From NCBI GenBank assembly GCA_038503065.1, contig JBCAMK010000021.1:62001-126000 (forward strand): a stretch of 64,000 nucleotides of DNA, written 5' to 3'. The notes beneath the pieces were generated by a model, which did no database searches, had not been told where the DNA came from, and saw only the letters and a program-made list of their open reading frames with translations. The position numbers and the translations under genes were made by a program. This stretch comes from Paragyromitra xinjiangensis. Its lineage: Eukaryota > Ascomycota > Pezizomycetes > Pezizales > Discinaceae. Shown here one piece after another: positions 11,529 to 23,355 of this stretch. The stretch's first letter is position 1. Every line of letters begins with the position of its first letter.

Positions 11529-12090
11529 TGTCGATCGTGGGGGGCAGGAGACTAGATAAGGGAGAGATATGAAGTATATATTAGCTGTTACGCGTTTAAA
11601 AACAGAGTCACTTCGTGTGGTGAGAAGTGGGGAAAGGAAGATATTGGATATGAAAACTAACACTTCAGTAAAAATGGAGGGATTCCTACCATGTTCTCGG
11701 TTGCGTTCCTCAAACTTACTCCAAATAAGCTAGGGTTTTAACGGTTATTCTCTCCAGTACGCCGTGTCCGTGAGATACCAAGAGCCATACTCGCAGCCTT
11801 GAACTGTCCTTATCACCTGATTCCGTGCCGCCCACCGCTATCAACGCAAGTAATACCCTGCCAATCTTAAGAACTACTTAATAACGGAATTAGATGTTAA
11901 TCTCGAGCTCAGGGTTAGGTGGTTTCTTCGAGTGATATTTTATGACTATGATATATATTCGAACAGTTAATCTGGCTCTTTATTTGTTACTAGAGGTTCC
12001 ACACGACCCGATATTGCCCTGCCCGTGCCACCCACCGTCTCCGAATTTCAAGGAGTTTATACAAGACTGTACGTGCTCGGCTAGAGAAAC
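11529..12090. other. intergenic between convergent lectin and zinc-finger genes
   Basis: This is the shared 3' region of two convergent genes. It is AT-rich near 11940 (TATATATT) and no gene or RNA is recognisable. Confidence 0.4.
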
Positions 12091-13087
12091 CTAACCCAGG
12101 ATTACCTTCCTACACCCCTCACAAAAACTGTGCATATCCGTATAGTGCACCTCCAGGGCCTCATAGTCACGGAACCCCAATTCATACTCGTCACAGTAGA
12201 ATGTAACCAAGTGAGCCGGGAGATGTTGATCTAAAGCGACCTGATCGAGAAAGGACTTGTCGCACGTCTTGCAACGGAACTCTGGGGAGTGGGTGGAGGA
12301 CATGTGTTTATCAAAGACAGCTTTGTTGATAAAACACTTACCGCATCCTTCGCAGAGAGAGCGCGTCGCGTGTGCGGTGGATCTTAAGTGTCGTCTCAGA
12401 TTAACCCGAGTTCCAAAAACCAGACCACACTTCCCGCAATGGTGCTTGGGATTAGTTGTTCTTTGGCCGTGTGGGTTGGGGTTTTTTTGGCTGGCAGAAC
12501 TCCGGTGCGCAGCCTCGTGGCCGAATCTAATGTGGTGGACTGTAGACCGGTGCTGAGATAAGGAGCCGAGGCTTTCGAATTGAGTATCGCATTTGTCGCA
12601 ATGGTGTTTATATGGGTGCACAGATAAAACGTGGTGCTCCAAGAAAGACTGGGTGACGAAGCTAGCTTCGCATTTTTTGCACGGATACTTGGGTGTGTGC
12701 ATGAGCGAATGGAGATGGTTATCTAAAGCATATTGACTAGTATAGCTTCTCTCACAACTCTTGCAACGAAATCTGGACATGTGTGCCGATAAACGGTGCT
12801 GTCCAAAGGCAGGGTATCTCGGTGCATGCTCCACCGAACTGATGTGCTCGCGCAAGGCCTCCAGGCTTGCAAAGAATGTTTCGCATCTCTCACGGTGGAA
12901 CCTGTTGTATGCCTTGGAGCACCGCGGTTGGTGGGTACGCAAGTTATAGTCATCGTCGAAATCCCGAAAACAATTCTCGCACCGGAAATTGGGACTGTGC
13001 GGATAAGCGATGACATCTCACGGAAGGCGTGTCGGGGGAATCGTGCTTGCATTTATCGCACTGATATTTCCAAGAATTTAGGGTCAT
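12091..13087 (-). pseudogene. multi-C2H2 zinc-finger gene with a frameshift in the first finger
   Basis: The open frame 12942-12091 encodes a chain of C2H2 fingers, for example FRCKSCERSYTSQYALDNHL, YPCKKCEASF...HHVLSVH, HHCDKCDTQF, HHCGKCGLVFGTRVNLRRHL, SLCEGCGKCF...KHMSSTH and FRCKTCDKSF. Upstream, an ATG at 13087 opens WKYQCDKCKHDSPDT...RCHRLS, a finger whose first His is at the correct spacing. Its second His and the next finger (HSPNFRCENCFRDF) are in another frame, with the switch at about 12997-13003. The later finger THSPEFRC shows the expected junction, so a small indel broke the frame. Several fingers have lost ligands (CDEYELGF lacks the second Cys; the unit after RCSKAYN lacks the first). 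A gene in decay or a sequence error fits better than an intron: the only GTGAG...CAG pair is about 27 nt apart. Confidence 0.65.
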
Positions 13088-13248
13088 GCCGGTCTTAGGG
13101 TTTTGATGGTGGGGGTTTGGAAGGCTTAAGTCTAAACCTGGGGGCAGAATCTTAGGATATTGATTTCTCCCGTGGATGATTACTGATAATAGTGGTGATA
13201 TGCTGATCTGCGGCACAGACGTGCACAACTGCGGCGTTTGACGTTTTT

Positions 13249-13424
13249 AACTACCGTATTAACTCGAGAGAGTGGACTTGACGCTAAGACGTTGGAATTG
13301 CCTATAGAGGTAAGGCTCTAACAAATTTCTGCTCAGCTTTGACCCCCTTAGCTGGCGCCTTACCCGTCGAGGCATTTCTAACGTCTTAGCGTCAAGTCCA
13401 CTCTCTCGAGTTAATACGGTAGTT
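13249..13424. mobile_element. 176-bp foldback element with perfect 45-bp inverted repeats
   Basis: Positions 13249-13293 and 13380-13424 are exact reverse complements (AACTACCGTATTAACTCGAG...). The arms extend imperfectly inward (TTGCCTATAGAGGTAAGGC against the complement of GCCTTACCCGTCGAGGCA). If the true end is one base in, the trinucleotide TTA flanks both sides, which would match the TWA duplication of PIF/Harbinger elements. A 3-bp match is weak evidence. The perfect arms point to recent insertion. Confidence 0.75.
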
Positions 13425-13854
13425 TAAACCTCCTTCTGCGAGCTAACCAGGGATCTCGCTCTGCCAACAACAACTTTCATCTACCAATTTATTGATTATT
13501 CATTAAGAACATCCAATCACCTGGGTTATAGTACTACCAGCATCAATCCGCAATCATAGGATGTCACTCGTACACAAAAATACTGAGCTGCTTCACTTCC
13601 TAGTAACTTACCCCCAAGAAGGACCTAGAGTATGGAGAAACAGCCTTTTACTATTCCAGTACCAAAAATACGGCTTAGAATTTTTCTCCGGTGGCCTAGC
13701 CTCATATGTTGCCCCAAGCCTACAAAATACCTAGCCTTGCTAGACTGAGTAGATAAAACGAAAGCCACACAAAGACCACCAGCAAGGAGACCCATCAAGC
13801 GGAAAGTCAAGCGCCTATAGTAAAGCTTGTTCTAGAATATTACATACCCCCGCA

Positions 13855-15564
13855 CTAATCAAACGCAAAACTCCCGGACTCACCCGCAACTCTGACAGGA
13901 CACGGATGTTGAAGCGTCCCAAAGTGTTTGTCCAACAATATTCTCCGAAAGCCTTTCATCTGCTTCAAATTAATCGAGTGAAAAGGCCCGAGGTCAACGC
14001 CCGCTATTGTACTCGGCTTCGATGTCCCCAGCAAGAAATATATATCCGGCGCCGAGCTCGTGCTATACGCAACGCTGACAACTACCGGGTGTGCCCAAGG
14101 ACACAGAACGTAACACCATCTCGCCAATACCGCCATTAGCGGCAAGTAGGACAGCTTCCGTTGGGCTTCGACTTGTTGTGGGCTTAGGACTAGGGAGAGG
14201 ATGTATGCCAATGCGCAGAAGATGGTGCATATTGGGATCTCTATGTCGTTTAATGTGACCACGATGGGGTCGACATTGTTTTCCTGGTTAAGACGGAATA
14301 GTGTACCTTTTTGGCTGCGATGGGGTTGGCACCTTCAACTCATAGCCCTGCAGAAGGGAAATCAGGGAGAGTGCTTACCGGAAAGGAATGATAAACTCTT
14401 CCCAAAGCTCCAACAGATATTTCTTCTGTTCCTTAGAAACAAAAGGACTCACATTCGCCACTGTATATGCCTCTAAAATAATATAAATCTCCTCCTGCGT
14501 CGCCTCATACGCGACCGATATCAAAAAGTCATAATGTGTCAACGGCACATTTGATTCCCGGAAAGAAAAAACCCCATATGCCACCCTCCGCTGAACCTCC
14601 GAAGCTAACACCTGCCGATTTCCTGATATCCAACCGATATTATCACTCCACCCTGTAGCCGCCAACATCCTTACTGTTTCCGGTATTCGCTCCATCAGGT
14701 CTAAGCAGTTGAGACATGGATTCTTGAGTCTTATTTCTTGGATGGGTTCCTCTTCTGAGATGAACTGGGGAGCTCCAATTTTGTTCACGAATGCAGCGAT
14801 TGATCGTATTTCCTCTGATCCTGTCTCTCTGAGAACGCCCTTCATCGCTGTTAAAGGGAGGGTTTCGCTGCAGTCTCCGTACTCGTGGAAACGTAGGGTT
14901 GGAATAGGGGGAGGAATTTCTGATGGAATAATCATGGGCGGTGGTGGTGGAGGCAGTGAGGAGATAAAATGCGATGGCTCGTATGTGGTTACTAAAGGTG
15001 AAAACTGGGTGACCAATTGTCTCGACAATAACGATTCCCGGTTTGGTTTGGGGGAGATATATATTGCTTCCAAAGGGTAGTAGGCGGGAGGATTCGCCAG
15101 TATCAGTTGAGGCCCGTGCGCCGGCTCATGGAGGAAAGTATCAGGTGAAGCATTTAAAACTATAGGGAAGATAGGTAGAGGGTTGGTGATTAATTGTGCA
15201 GGCGACTGGAGTGGGAAGGCTGGTAAGCCTTGGCTTAATGTATCTAGATGTGGAAACAGCTGTGAATTAAGGTTGGTGATTTTCTGTGAAAGATCCACGA
15301 GTTGTCCCGAAAGATCCGTAATGAGCCCTGGAAACTCCACGATTTCTAATGAAAGGCGGACCATCTCTTTGGAAATATCCATGATTTGTTGAGGGAGGTC
15401 CACGACTTGGGTTGGCTGGGAGCTATAATTTTAAATCGGGTACCAATGGAGCGAAGCTAGTAAAAGTCCAAGAGGTTACTCACGATACCTGAGCCAGGCC
15501 TCCTAGGTGCTGAGTATCGAACAAGTAGCTGTGGGTCAGAGTCTAGTATATCGGAAGTCGACAT
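13855..15564 (-). CDS. hypothetical protein (~525 aa), unrecognised family
   Basis: Three exons (15564-15484, 15415-14379, 14314-13855) join in frame at GTGAGT and GTAAGC donors and start MSTSDILDSDPQLL. After a leucine-rich amphipathic stretch (VRLSLEIVEFPGLITDLSGQ) comes a Pro-rich linker with a PPPPPPMI run. A folded-looking domain follows (residues ~220-370: SIAAFVNKIGAPQF, AATGWSDNIGWI, ANVSPFVSKEQKKYLLELW). The C-terminal third has two or three hydrophobic stretches (IEIPICTIFCALAYILSLVL; LPLMAVLARWCYVLCPW) that may be membrane helices. I do not recognise the family and make no functional claim. The consistent splice phases argue that it is a real gene. Confidence 0.6.
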
Positions 15565-16093
15565 CGTATTTGTAGATAGAATAGGATCCTGACGACTTTC
15601 GTTAATCGGATTTGGATGGAGATTCGGAAATACGATAGGAAATAAATCTAACTGAGAATCTGAAAAAGCTCAAAGGAGAGTAAAAAAGCCTGGTGAATTC
15701 CTTAGTGTAGTATTATGTGAATCGTGCTCATGCAAGATCGCAGATCTAAACACGTATGTAACGGTTATAGCAGATAAGTTGACTTCCTGATGGTATTTGC
15801 CAGACCTAGAAGCGTGACATACAGAAGTAGAGTTGCAATTGTTGGCATAGCCCCACGGGGCCAATATACGTTCCAATCACGTGATATTTCAGGCCCACCA
15901 CCGATACGTCACGTGATAAGCGTCAATGCCTTGGGCTAAATCGATTATATTATCACCAGTAAGGTTTCTTCAATTTCATCAAGTGATAGAATTTAATCTG
16001 ACTTCCAGAACTAAGCAATCTAGTGAATAGGTTTCACGCTTAGATTTAGTTCTTATCCACGAATACAGTCGGAAAATATAGGTGGGATATATG

Positions 16094-16204
16094 TACTCAT
16101 GTTGCCAGAATTAATGTCAGTCACGTGACGGTTTTGACCAATCAAAACCGAATCCTCCGTCCATTAGTCAGCCCGTGACGACATTAATTCTGGCAACATG
16201 AGTA
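16094..16204. mobile_element. 111-bp MITE with 25-bp perfect inverted repeats
   Basis: TACTCATGTTGCCAGAATTA begins at 16094, and the 25 bp 16094-16118 reappear as reverse complement at 16180-16204. The outermost TA on each side could be the target duplication of a mariner-type element, leaving termini CTCATGTTGCC. The loop contains a second small palindrome (GTTTTGACCAATCAAAAC). Confidence 0.75.
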
Positions 16205-16229
16205 GAATCTTACTATCTTGTGCTCGCGA

Positions 16230-16512
16230 TCGGGTAATTCGTTTTGTTGAGCCGGGTAGCACAGAGCCGCCTCAGGTTGTACTACAACATCTACATATTC
16301 CACTGATTTGGCTTGTCTTATTGCATTTCTTGACGTTTATATTCTCTATTTCTTAATTCTTGTAATTATTATTTTGTATCTCTTAGTACTTATTTCAATA
16401 CAATCACACATAACTACCGTCTAGAATTAATCTTAGTGGTGGTGGAGTTATTGCTGTTGGTCAGGTTGTGGTAAAAACCGTACTACCATGGCCAACAAAA
16501 CGAATTACCCGA
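16230..16512. mobile_element. 283-bp element with 20-bp perfect terminal inverted repeats
   Basis: TCGGGTAATTCGTTTTGTTG (16230-16249) is exactly complementary to 16493-16512. The TGTTG...CAACA edges first suggest a solo LTR, but the flanking bases are inverted rather than directly repeated, so a DNA-transposon derivative fits better. There is no coding capacity and no obvious target duplication. It lies 25 bp from the preceding MITE. Confidence 0.65.
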
Positions 16513-17193
16513 CCACAAGGTGGTATTTTCACTCTCCCTCACTATTATCTAGAAGTCCAATAGAGGAAGTTTATCATAGTTTTTGCGCTCAGGCACGGCA
16601 TCAAATGCAGGTTGTTCCAGGGTGTTACATTTAATCATCAAATATCACTCGACAACCTATACAGACAGCACTATCAGTGTCCGTAATAGCCTCCAGCGCC
16701 AGCAGGATATCATATGTTTAATAACCCAAGCACAATATCAAGCTTCAACTAAAACCAGAGCTCCCATCCCAAAGCATCCATAGCAGCTAAATGACCATCT
16801 AGATTCTCACGTCAGAAGCATGTTGATTTTGCTCTTACGACATCTTAGGAGTTATACAGAATTAGTTGAGCAAAATTTTCTAGCGCCGCAAGAGTGTATC
16901 TATTCAGAGTGCTTGCCCCATCCCGCGCTTTTATAACACAAATAAAATCTAATATAATGGGATAAAACTAACGGGCTATCCAAAGGGAAAAAAGGAATAG
17001 ACAAAAGATCTAAAGAAAATAATAAAGAAAATACAGGATCGTAAGCAGATGGACATAAAAAAACAATCTAGCAAACCAAAAATTAAAACGAGCAAGAAGT
17101 CCAGCACACCCTACCTCATAGGGTAAGAGATTCTATCCCCAAAACCTACCCGTCCATATCCCACCCCTACAGACTCAAACAGCCACCCCAAAA
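16513..17193. other. intergenic downstream of the MFS gene
   Basis: No gene is supported. The AT-rich stretch 16930-17100 is likely 3' UTR/terminator sequence of the minus-strand transporter. Confidence 0.4.
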
Positions 17194-19006
17194 CTACCGC
17201 CCTTCTTCAGCCAGACTCTCACTCCGACTATTCGTAAACAGATCCATCTGCGTCTCCGTCTTCTCCTCCTTCTCCTCAGCCCGCTGTAGCCCCCTATCCT
17301 TAATAAACACACAACCAAGTAGACAAACCCCCATCAACGGAACGAAGAATATAAAAACAGCTCGAGACCCCGCCATATACGCATCCAACACTCCATTAAG
17401 CTGTTCCGCAGAGAGAGACGATAAATCAGGTACGCTATAAGTTGAAGACCGGATCTTCTCAGCAAGCGGCATCGGTAGATTTTTAGGAATGTGTTCCTTA
17501 AAGACGCTCGATAGAACCGCCGCCGACACCGCAAGCCCGCAGGCTCCCCCAAGCGAACGCATGAAGTTCCGGACACTTATGATGACGGCTCTATCCGCCT
17601 TCCGGGAGTGTGCTTGGGCCGCTACGACAGCTGTGACAGATTTAGCGGGATATCTAAAGGAAGAACAAGAGCCATACTTGGTTGAAATACAGATCCAATA
17701 CCACACCCTTCAATAAGGAGGATGATAACGATAACTACAGGGTGGGTTGTCCTATTGAACATACACTTCAACCCGGCACCCAGCGTCCAAAGGAAATAAC
17801 CCATCCAGATCACTCCCCCGTATCGTTTTGTCTTCGAGATGTATAATCCCGTTATAATCGACATCGTGCTCTGGGCTACTACGAGTGGGATAGTAAGGCC
17901 CGCTGCAATCAATGTATTCCAGCCTCTGACGTTCTGGTAATAGATTGGGAGGTAGTAGAGTTCGCTGTAGTACACGATTCCGAATAAAAAGTTCTGAGTC
18001 AGGATAGCGGATACCGGGATGATTTGGAATAAACGCACTAACCCGTCAATGATCGTTTCAACGATTGGATATTTCATGTATGGCGAGTGGACTTACATGG
18101 TATAAGAGGTAGCCGTGCTGCCCTCCATTCAACAATAAGGAATAAAACGAGAGAAACACCCCCGATAGATAGCATAGCTATCACCATGGGGCTATTCCAT
18201 GCGAAATACTCCCCTCCACCTGATATCGGGATGAGGAGGAAGATAATTCCCAAAGAACTTAACCCAAGTCCGTAGAAATCAATATTCTTTACCTTTTCAA
18301 AGAAGTTTCCCCCTGTCTGGTTGGGCGGGAGGATGTAACCTGTGACAAGCCCAGAGCACAATGCTAATGGGCAGAGAAGCCAAAATAACCCACGCCATGT
18401 TGATCTTTCGATAAAGCCAGCTGAAAGGAAAGGTCCGATGGCATTTCCAAGCCCTACACAAGAACCAAGGATGCCCTGATACCTGTAAGAAGTTAGTGTT
18501 CATGCCGCCATAACTCCTAGGTGAGTTAACTACATTACGTACTTTCCTCTATCCTCCAAGGTCACAACATCAGAGACAATCATCATAGCAAGGGCAGCGA
18601 TACCACCATTCCCGATACCAGCTAATCCTCGAAAGACATAGAACTGTGTCGCAGTTTGTGCAAAGCCGCATAGAAGGTCTCCAATCGCTAACAGTCCTAA
18701 TGCTGTCAGAAAGACATTTTTTCGACCGAATATATCACTTAGTCGTCCGTAGAGCACCTGAAAGACGGTATTGGCTATGAGGGAAGATGTCCCAGCCCAA
18801 GTTATAGTGTCGAGCGCATTAAGATCCTTTCCAATAGTTGGAAGTGCAACACCAATTGCGTTTTGGTCGATAAAGGAGATGAGCAATGAGAAAGAAAGCC
18901 CGCAGAAGACAGTGATCAATTGCCCTCTAGGAAGAAAATTCGTCTGGTCCTTTAGTTCTGGTTCCTTTGACTTTTGGTGGCCGGCTTGAAGGCTTTGTGA
19001 CGCCAT
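17194..19006 (-). CDS. MFS drug/toxin efflux transporter (DHA type, likely 14 TMS)
   Basis: Exons 19006-18543, 18482-18097, 18037-17678 and 17630-17194 give 548 aa. An upstream in-frame TTG was rejected in favour of the ATG at 19006 (MASQSLQAGHQKSKEPE). Family hallmarks are TM1 (LITVFCGLSFSLLISFIDQN), motif A YGRLSDIFGRKNVFL in the loop after TM2, the RGLAGIGNGG segment, and a long chain of hydrophobic helices through FNRTTHPVVIVIILLIEGCG to FQPTVVAAQAH and the final FIFFVPLMGVCLLGCVFI. The C-tail is charged and cytosolic. Such proton antiporters at the plasma membrane export toxins, azoles or the cell's own metabolites. No biosynthetic cluster is visible next to it, so the substrate is unknown. 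All junctions use GT-AG signals and the gene looks intact. Confidence 0.9.
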
Positions 19007-20429
19007 GTTCGAATTCAAGAAGTCTAGCTGTTGTCACAAAGGACGACGATACGTTAGACAATTTCAACAATCTCTCGAAGTCGGGGTATAAAAGCATCGG
19101 TATTGACTCACCCGAAAAGACTCTCACATTGGGGGAAGTGACAAGCAAAAGAAGATTTTCCAAGAGTCCCAAAAGATAAGCGTTGGGATTTCTACTACCC
19201 GAGATTCCGAGAGATCCGAGCTGGGGCACCGGGTTTAATAACCGGGTAGCGCATCGGTGGACCGACTGTAGCAAGGGCATCCGTTTTGCATTTTCGGGTC
19301 CTTCCCGAAACAAGGATTGCTAGTGTAGATGACGAAATAAGCGTGCTTAGTTGCGAGGCCGAGTTGCCGATATCCATAGCTACGCAGTAAGTGACTCAAG
19401 TCTTCAAGTATTACACACTTTGTGCAAGCTTCAATTTATTCAAGATCCTCATCCACGAGTATAATGAGATATTTTCTTGCATTGTCGCTTCAAGCGCGAT
19501 AGCATACCGTAGTAACTCAATTGGTTCAGGCTTGCGAATATGATAGAATGCCAGCATAACTTTAGTTTGCAGTAAACGTATTCATGATGTAGGATTCACA
19601 GGTTGCAGCCTTGCACAGATAACGAATCAATTAATTTACTACAGTAGGCTAACTTGCTTGATAGCTGGTTAGGCATTTGCAAGCATTTGGCCTTATCACA
19701 GTAACCCCGTTTTAGTGCCAAGAGCGACATTGCCAACTGAGAAGCAGCTAGGCTAATAGGGGTAATGGTGCCTCAAGCGTGAGTTTCGATACCCCACCGA
19801 GCATAGCGCAAGGAAATAGATAGACTAAGGGGTGAGGTTCTGGTGTTTATTATGTCCTAGTTATCTTTTACTCTCATCCTCTGCTGTACTTTCAGCCCAT
19901 AAACTAGGAAAAGGTAGGGAAATAAGCTTTTGTACTGTGGAGGCAAAGGGCTAGTTGGATTTCAGTAAGAGATCAACAGAAAGTTTAATTTTAAATTCGA
20001 TAATGGAGATTACTTACTTACCTTGGTACTGTCTTATTATATGATTTAACTATACTGCTGTACGGGGGCAAAGTAGAGAGGCCTAGTTGGTAATAGTACG
20101 GGTTTAGTTCCCAGATATCTCAGACTGCACAAGGCCAGAAGCTAGAAGGGCACTTCCGAACGACTCTAAACCGTCTGCTCGAGCCGCCCCAGCAGCTACA
20201 CCATATGATGCGTAAGAAGATGTTCTGAAAATGTATGGCTCTCTTAATATAAATATACAATCAGTAGATTGGTTTTGCCAACTGAAGCGGAAAGCGATTG
20301 ATAATTGAAATTTTCTACGGGGTTAGGTTTGCCACCAGTAGCAACGGCCGCTATTAACACAGAATATCACTTTATTGGTTATCTTCTCCGCCCGCTTCAC
20401 TCATCAAATAATACGTAGCCAAGCTTGCA
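19007..20429. other. intergenic, shared upstream region of divergent genes
   Basis: This lies between the minus-strand transporter and the plus-strand multi-exon gene, so it should hold both promoters. Only short unsupported frames are present (for example 18967-19179 +). A telomere-like octamer GGGTTAGG is at 20320-20327. Confidence 0.4.
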
Positions 20430-22698
20430 ATGACTAAGCGCTCACGAAGTGGGGGCAGGCGGCGAAGCTATGAGGCTCCCATGCTTCCTCCCCGCAGCAA
20501 GTTCATCCAGACCATAACTTCATCCACATATAAATTACTTCAAGAATTAACAACAACAATGTATGCCCCGTACATGCCTCATATGCGACTTGGTAATCTT
20601 CCGCTGCCATACCTCTTTACCCCTCATTTCAAGCTTAACTGATGCCCTTGCGAACTGAGTAGGCCAAGGGTCAGTTATATCTAACCCTAACGAGCTTAGC
20701 TCAACGTGTTCTACTCTCTAAGTCTCGCTTCGCAGATACAACTCTTATCTCCAAGAGACATGTCTTGAAAGTGCCGTTGAGGTCCTGGAAGTCATCGAAG
20801 ATGGCCAACCAAGACCTCACCAACCTACACGAGGTGCCAGCTACATGCCGGAAACTAAAATCCGCTGGACAATCAGTGACGAGCATAATCAGCTGGAAAA
20901 TGCCAAGTTATACCTCCCCGGAGGCGATACTGCAGATGCCAGAGGCAATACTAACGATCAGATAGAAACCTGATGGAATGGCAGGGCATCAGCCCTGCAG
21001 CTGTCATAAAGAACGGACTACTCGGTTCTAGGGCTGCTGCTTCGTATTTAGATAAATATGGGGTAAAAGGACTTTGTTATTCCTGTGTCCAATTCTGACC
21101 CGGAATATGTTCAGCTGAAAGAGAGCCATCACCATTCTCAGTTCGATGTCTCTGTATCTATCAAACAACAACCCCGTAACCTCCATAAGGACTTCAGATT
21201 TCATCTCTTAAGTTCTGAAACTCCCCCGGACAGAACCGTATATGGTGATTGTTTTATCTCCGGTGAGCTGGATCCTACACCTCCCCTTAAAACAAGAGCC
21301 TTGACCGTTAAATAAACAGACTTTATTGAGGGCGGAGAGTTCTATGGCAGTTTCTCCTTGAAGGAGGAAGAAGGACTAACCCCTGAAGAGACCCAAGCCA
21401 AGTAATTTATTTTTTATTAGGACTTCAATACGTAGAAGGCCCTGGCTTACTCGAGCAACCCAGAAGCGCTGGTCTAGCATTACGTATCGGGAACTATCAT
21501 GCCCGCGGAGAGATATCAGTAGCAACGAAAAAGATGTCTGAAATCATCGCTCGCTCAGTTTCTAGTGTATCTATCAGACTCAATGGATGTGATGCCAAAA
21601 ACATCAATCCTTGGACCCTCGAAGACTTACAACGTATAACGGAAACCTTTGGTGAGCGAGTGAAGGAAAACCCTTCCAAGACCTTGTATGTTCTCAATCT
21701 GCTGCTTCAATTTTAAAGGTCTCATGTAGAGTTATCAAACAGTGCCGTTCTTACGCCTTACAAAAAAATTCGATGCTTCCACGAATGTAAACCAGGCTTT
21801 GTTCCGTTGGATTATAGCAGGATTGCAGTTAAGGTATTTACTGCATACGAATGATTGAGGAACTCGGCTAACAGTTCTATCCCCACAGACCAACCAAATG
21901 TTCGGGGCGTATTTGAAATATGAAAAAATTAAATTGGATCTCCAAAGACGTAAGTATCATCTGCGGGATAGCTCACCACTTCCACCCTAACATAGCCCAT
22001 GGTCCGATAGGTATTAGAGATGACCCAGTTGCTTGGGGTGGATTGGAAGCCCTTGAAGGGGCCGTCGAAGCGTGTGACGAACAGCTAGAAGTCATTCGCA
22101 AAAACGTAAGCCCTTAATTGCATGAAATCATTATCATACGTAACCTACTCACACGAACCCCCCAGGTTTACGAGGCAGCTGCTAATCCTGAAGGATGTGC
22201 TCGCCGTTACGGATACATCAAACCTTCTGATTTTGAGCAAAAAATGATAGTATGCTACCACATCTTGTTTCCCGACTCCAGCACTAACCAAAACCCTAGC
22301 CCGCCCAGGTCCCGGTAAATCTATACATACGTTGGTGCGCCAGTCCAAACCGCGTTGTTTTCGATTTTGCCCGTATAGGAACAACAACTTCGACTAGTGG
22401 CTGGTCCGAGAGATACATAATTAAAGTCTTCAAGTACCCGGCTCCAAATACCATTAAGGTATCAGTTGGCTTTCTCGCCGATCCAGACCGAGCCATGGTC
22501 TTTACAAAGCAAAACGAGTCGTTTATTGGAGATGGCTGGGACATAAACCTTCATTTCTATGCTTACGAATCCCAGCAGCCAAATTCAAAACTGGCTACAA
22601 TCAGTCATGCGCCTAATCCCTGGAGATGTGAGAATGCAGAATCAGTTTACAATAATCATGGCTGGACACACAGGCTGGCATTCTGGGTGCCGGTCTAG
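20430..22698 (+). CDS. multi-exon protein, possibly MACPF/SpoC1-C1C-like
   Basis: Eight well-phased 3' exons can be read: 21115-21262, 21320-21349 (30 nt), 21421-21685, 21743-21833, 21889-21949, 21996-22105, 22166-22249 and 22309-22698 (stop TAG). They are joined by good introns (GTGAGC, GTATGT, GTAAGT, GTAAGC, GTATGC donors with CTAAC-like branch sites), plus an exon ending at 21062. The 5' part is unresolved: an ATG at 20430 is the best start, but exon borders before 20970 are ambiguous. Short motifs such as TVYGDCFIS and DFIEGGEFYG, then NINPWTLEDL and KENPSKT, resemble my recollection of fungal MACPF-type SpoC1-C1C proteins. The C-terminal exon (VSVGFLADPDRAMVF...NHGWTHRLAFWVPV) is unfamiliar. 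The family call is weak; that it is a real spliced gene is better supported. Confidence 0.5.
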
Positions 22699-23160
22699 AT
22701 GCATACGTACAAATTATACGCCACTTAATTCTTTCTCGGAAGAGCTGGAGAGAACAGTAGTAGAAGTATCATTTTTCTCCACTTACACATGAGTACGATA
22801 TGAAAAGATTATGATGTCTACAAGCCGGGCTCGATCCAATGGCTCGATCCTGGCCCCCATTGTATCTAAAACTATTCAAGCCCGCTATCCAGAAACCTAG
22901 AGTAACTACGATAAGGAATAACCGATTCATCAGAGATCCACAGGGCCAAGCTAGTCCATTTTCTAACTGCAATGAAATTTGTTTTAGCTTGCTTACTAAA
23001 GATGCTACTTTATAAATCAGCTATAAATAAGCTAGCCGATTTGTAAATAGAGCAGCTTTGTAGATGGCTGGCCGAAAATCCTTGCCTAGATTTAACCTAT
23101 ACCGTATATCCTTAATACTAAAGAAATAGGTGGGCCAAGCTAGGGTGAAATACTCCAATA
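22699..23160. other. intergenic between the multi-exon gene and the transposon
   Basis: AT-rich, with no coding frame or RNA recognised. It ends in TA immediately before the Harbinger terminus. Confidence 0.4.
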
Positions 23161-23355
23161 GGCGGATTCAGCAGTGCCCGAGCACGGACCACTTGGGTAA
23201 AAAAAAAGAGTCTTGGCACTTAAACAGGTTTAGTCTCAATACCCAAAAAAAATTTGCATTTACCTAGGTGGCTATATAACCGCCGAAAAGTAACCATTTT
23301 TTCAAAAAACTACAACTCCACAACCACAAAAGATTTATTTTCTCTATATACTGGA

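Noticed and set aside
12997..13025. Intron explaining the zinc-finger frame change
   Set aside because: The only GTGAG...CAG pair is about 27 nt apart, too short, and removing it would delete the conserved first His of the finger.
16230..16512. Solo LTR of a retrotransposon (TGTTG...CAACA)
   Set aside because: The bases outside the TG/CA edges are inverted, not directly repeated, so the ends are terminal inverted repeats of a DNA element.
23265..23355. Earlier start for the Harbinger ORF1
   Set aside because: The upstream extension begins at a TTG and lacks an ATG; the first in-frame ATG is 23356.
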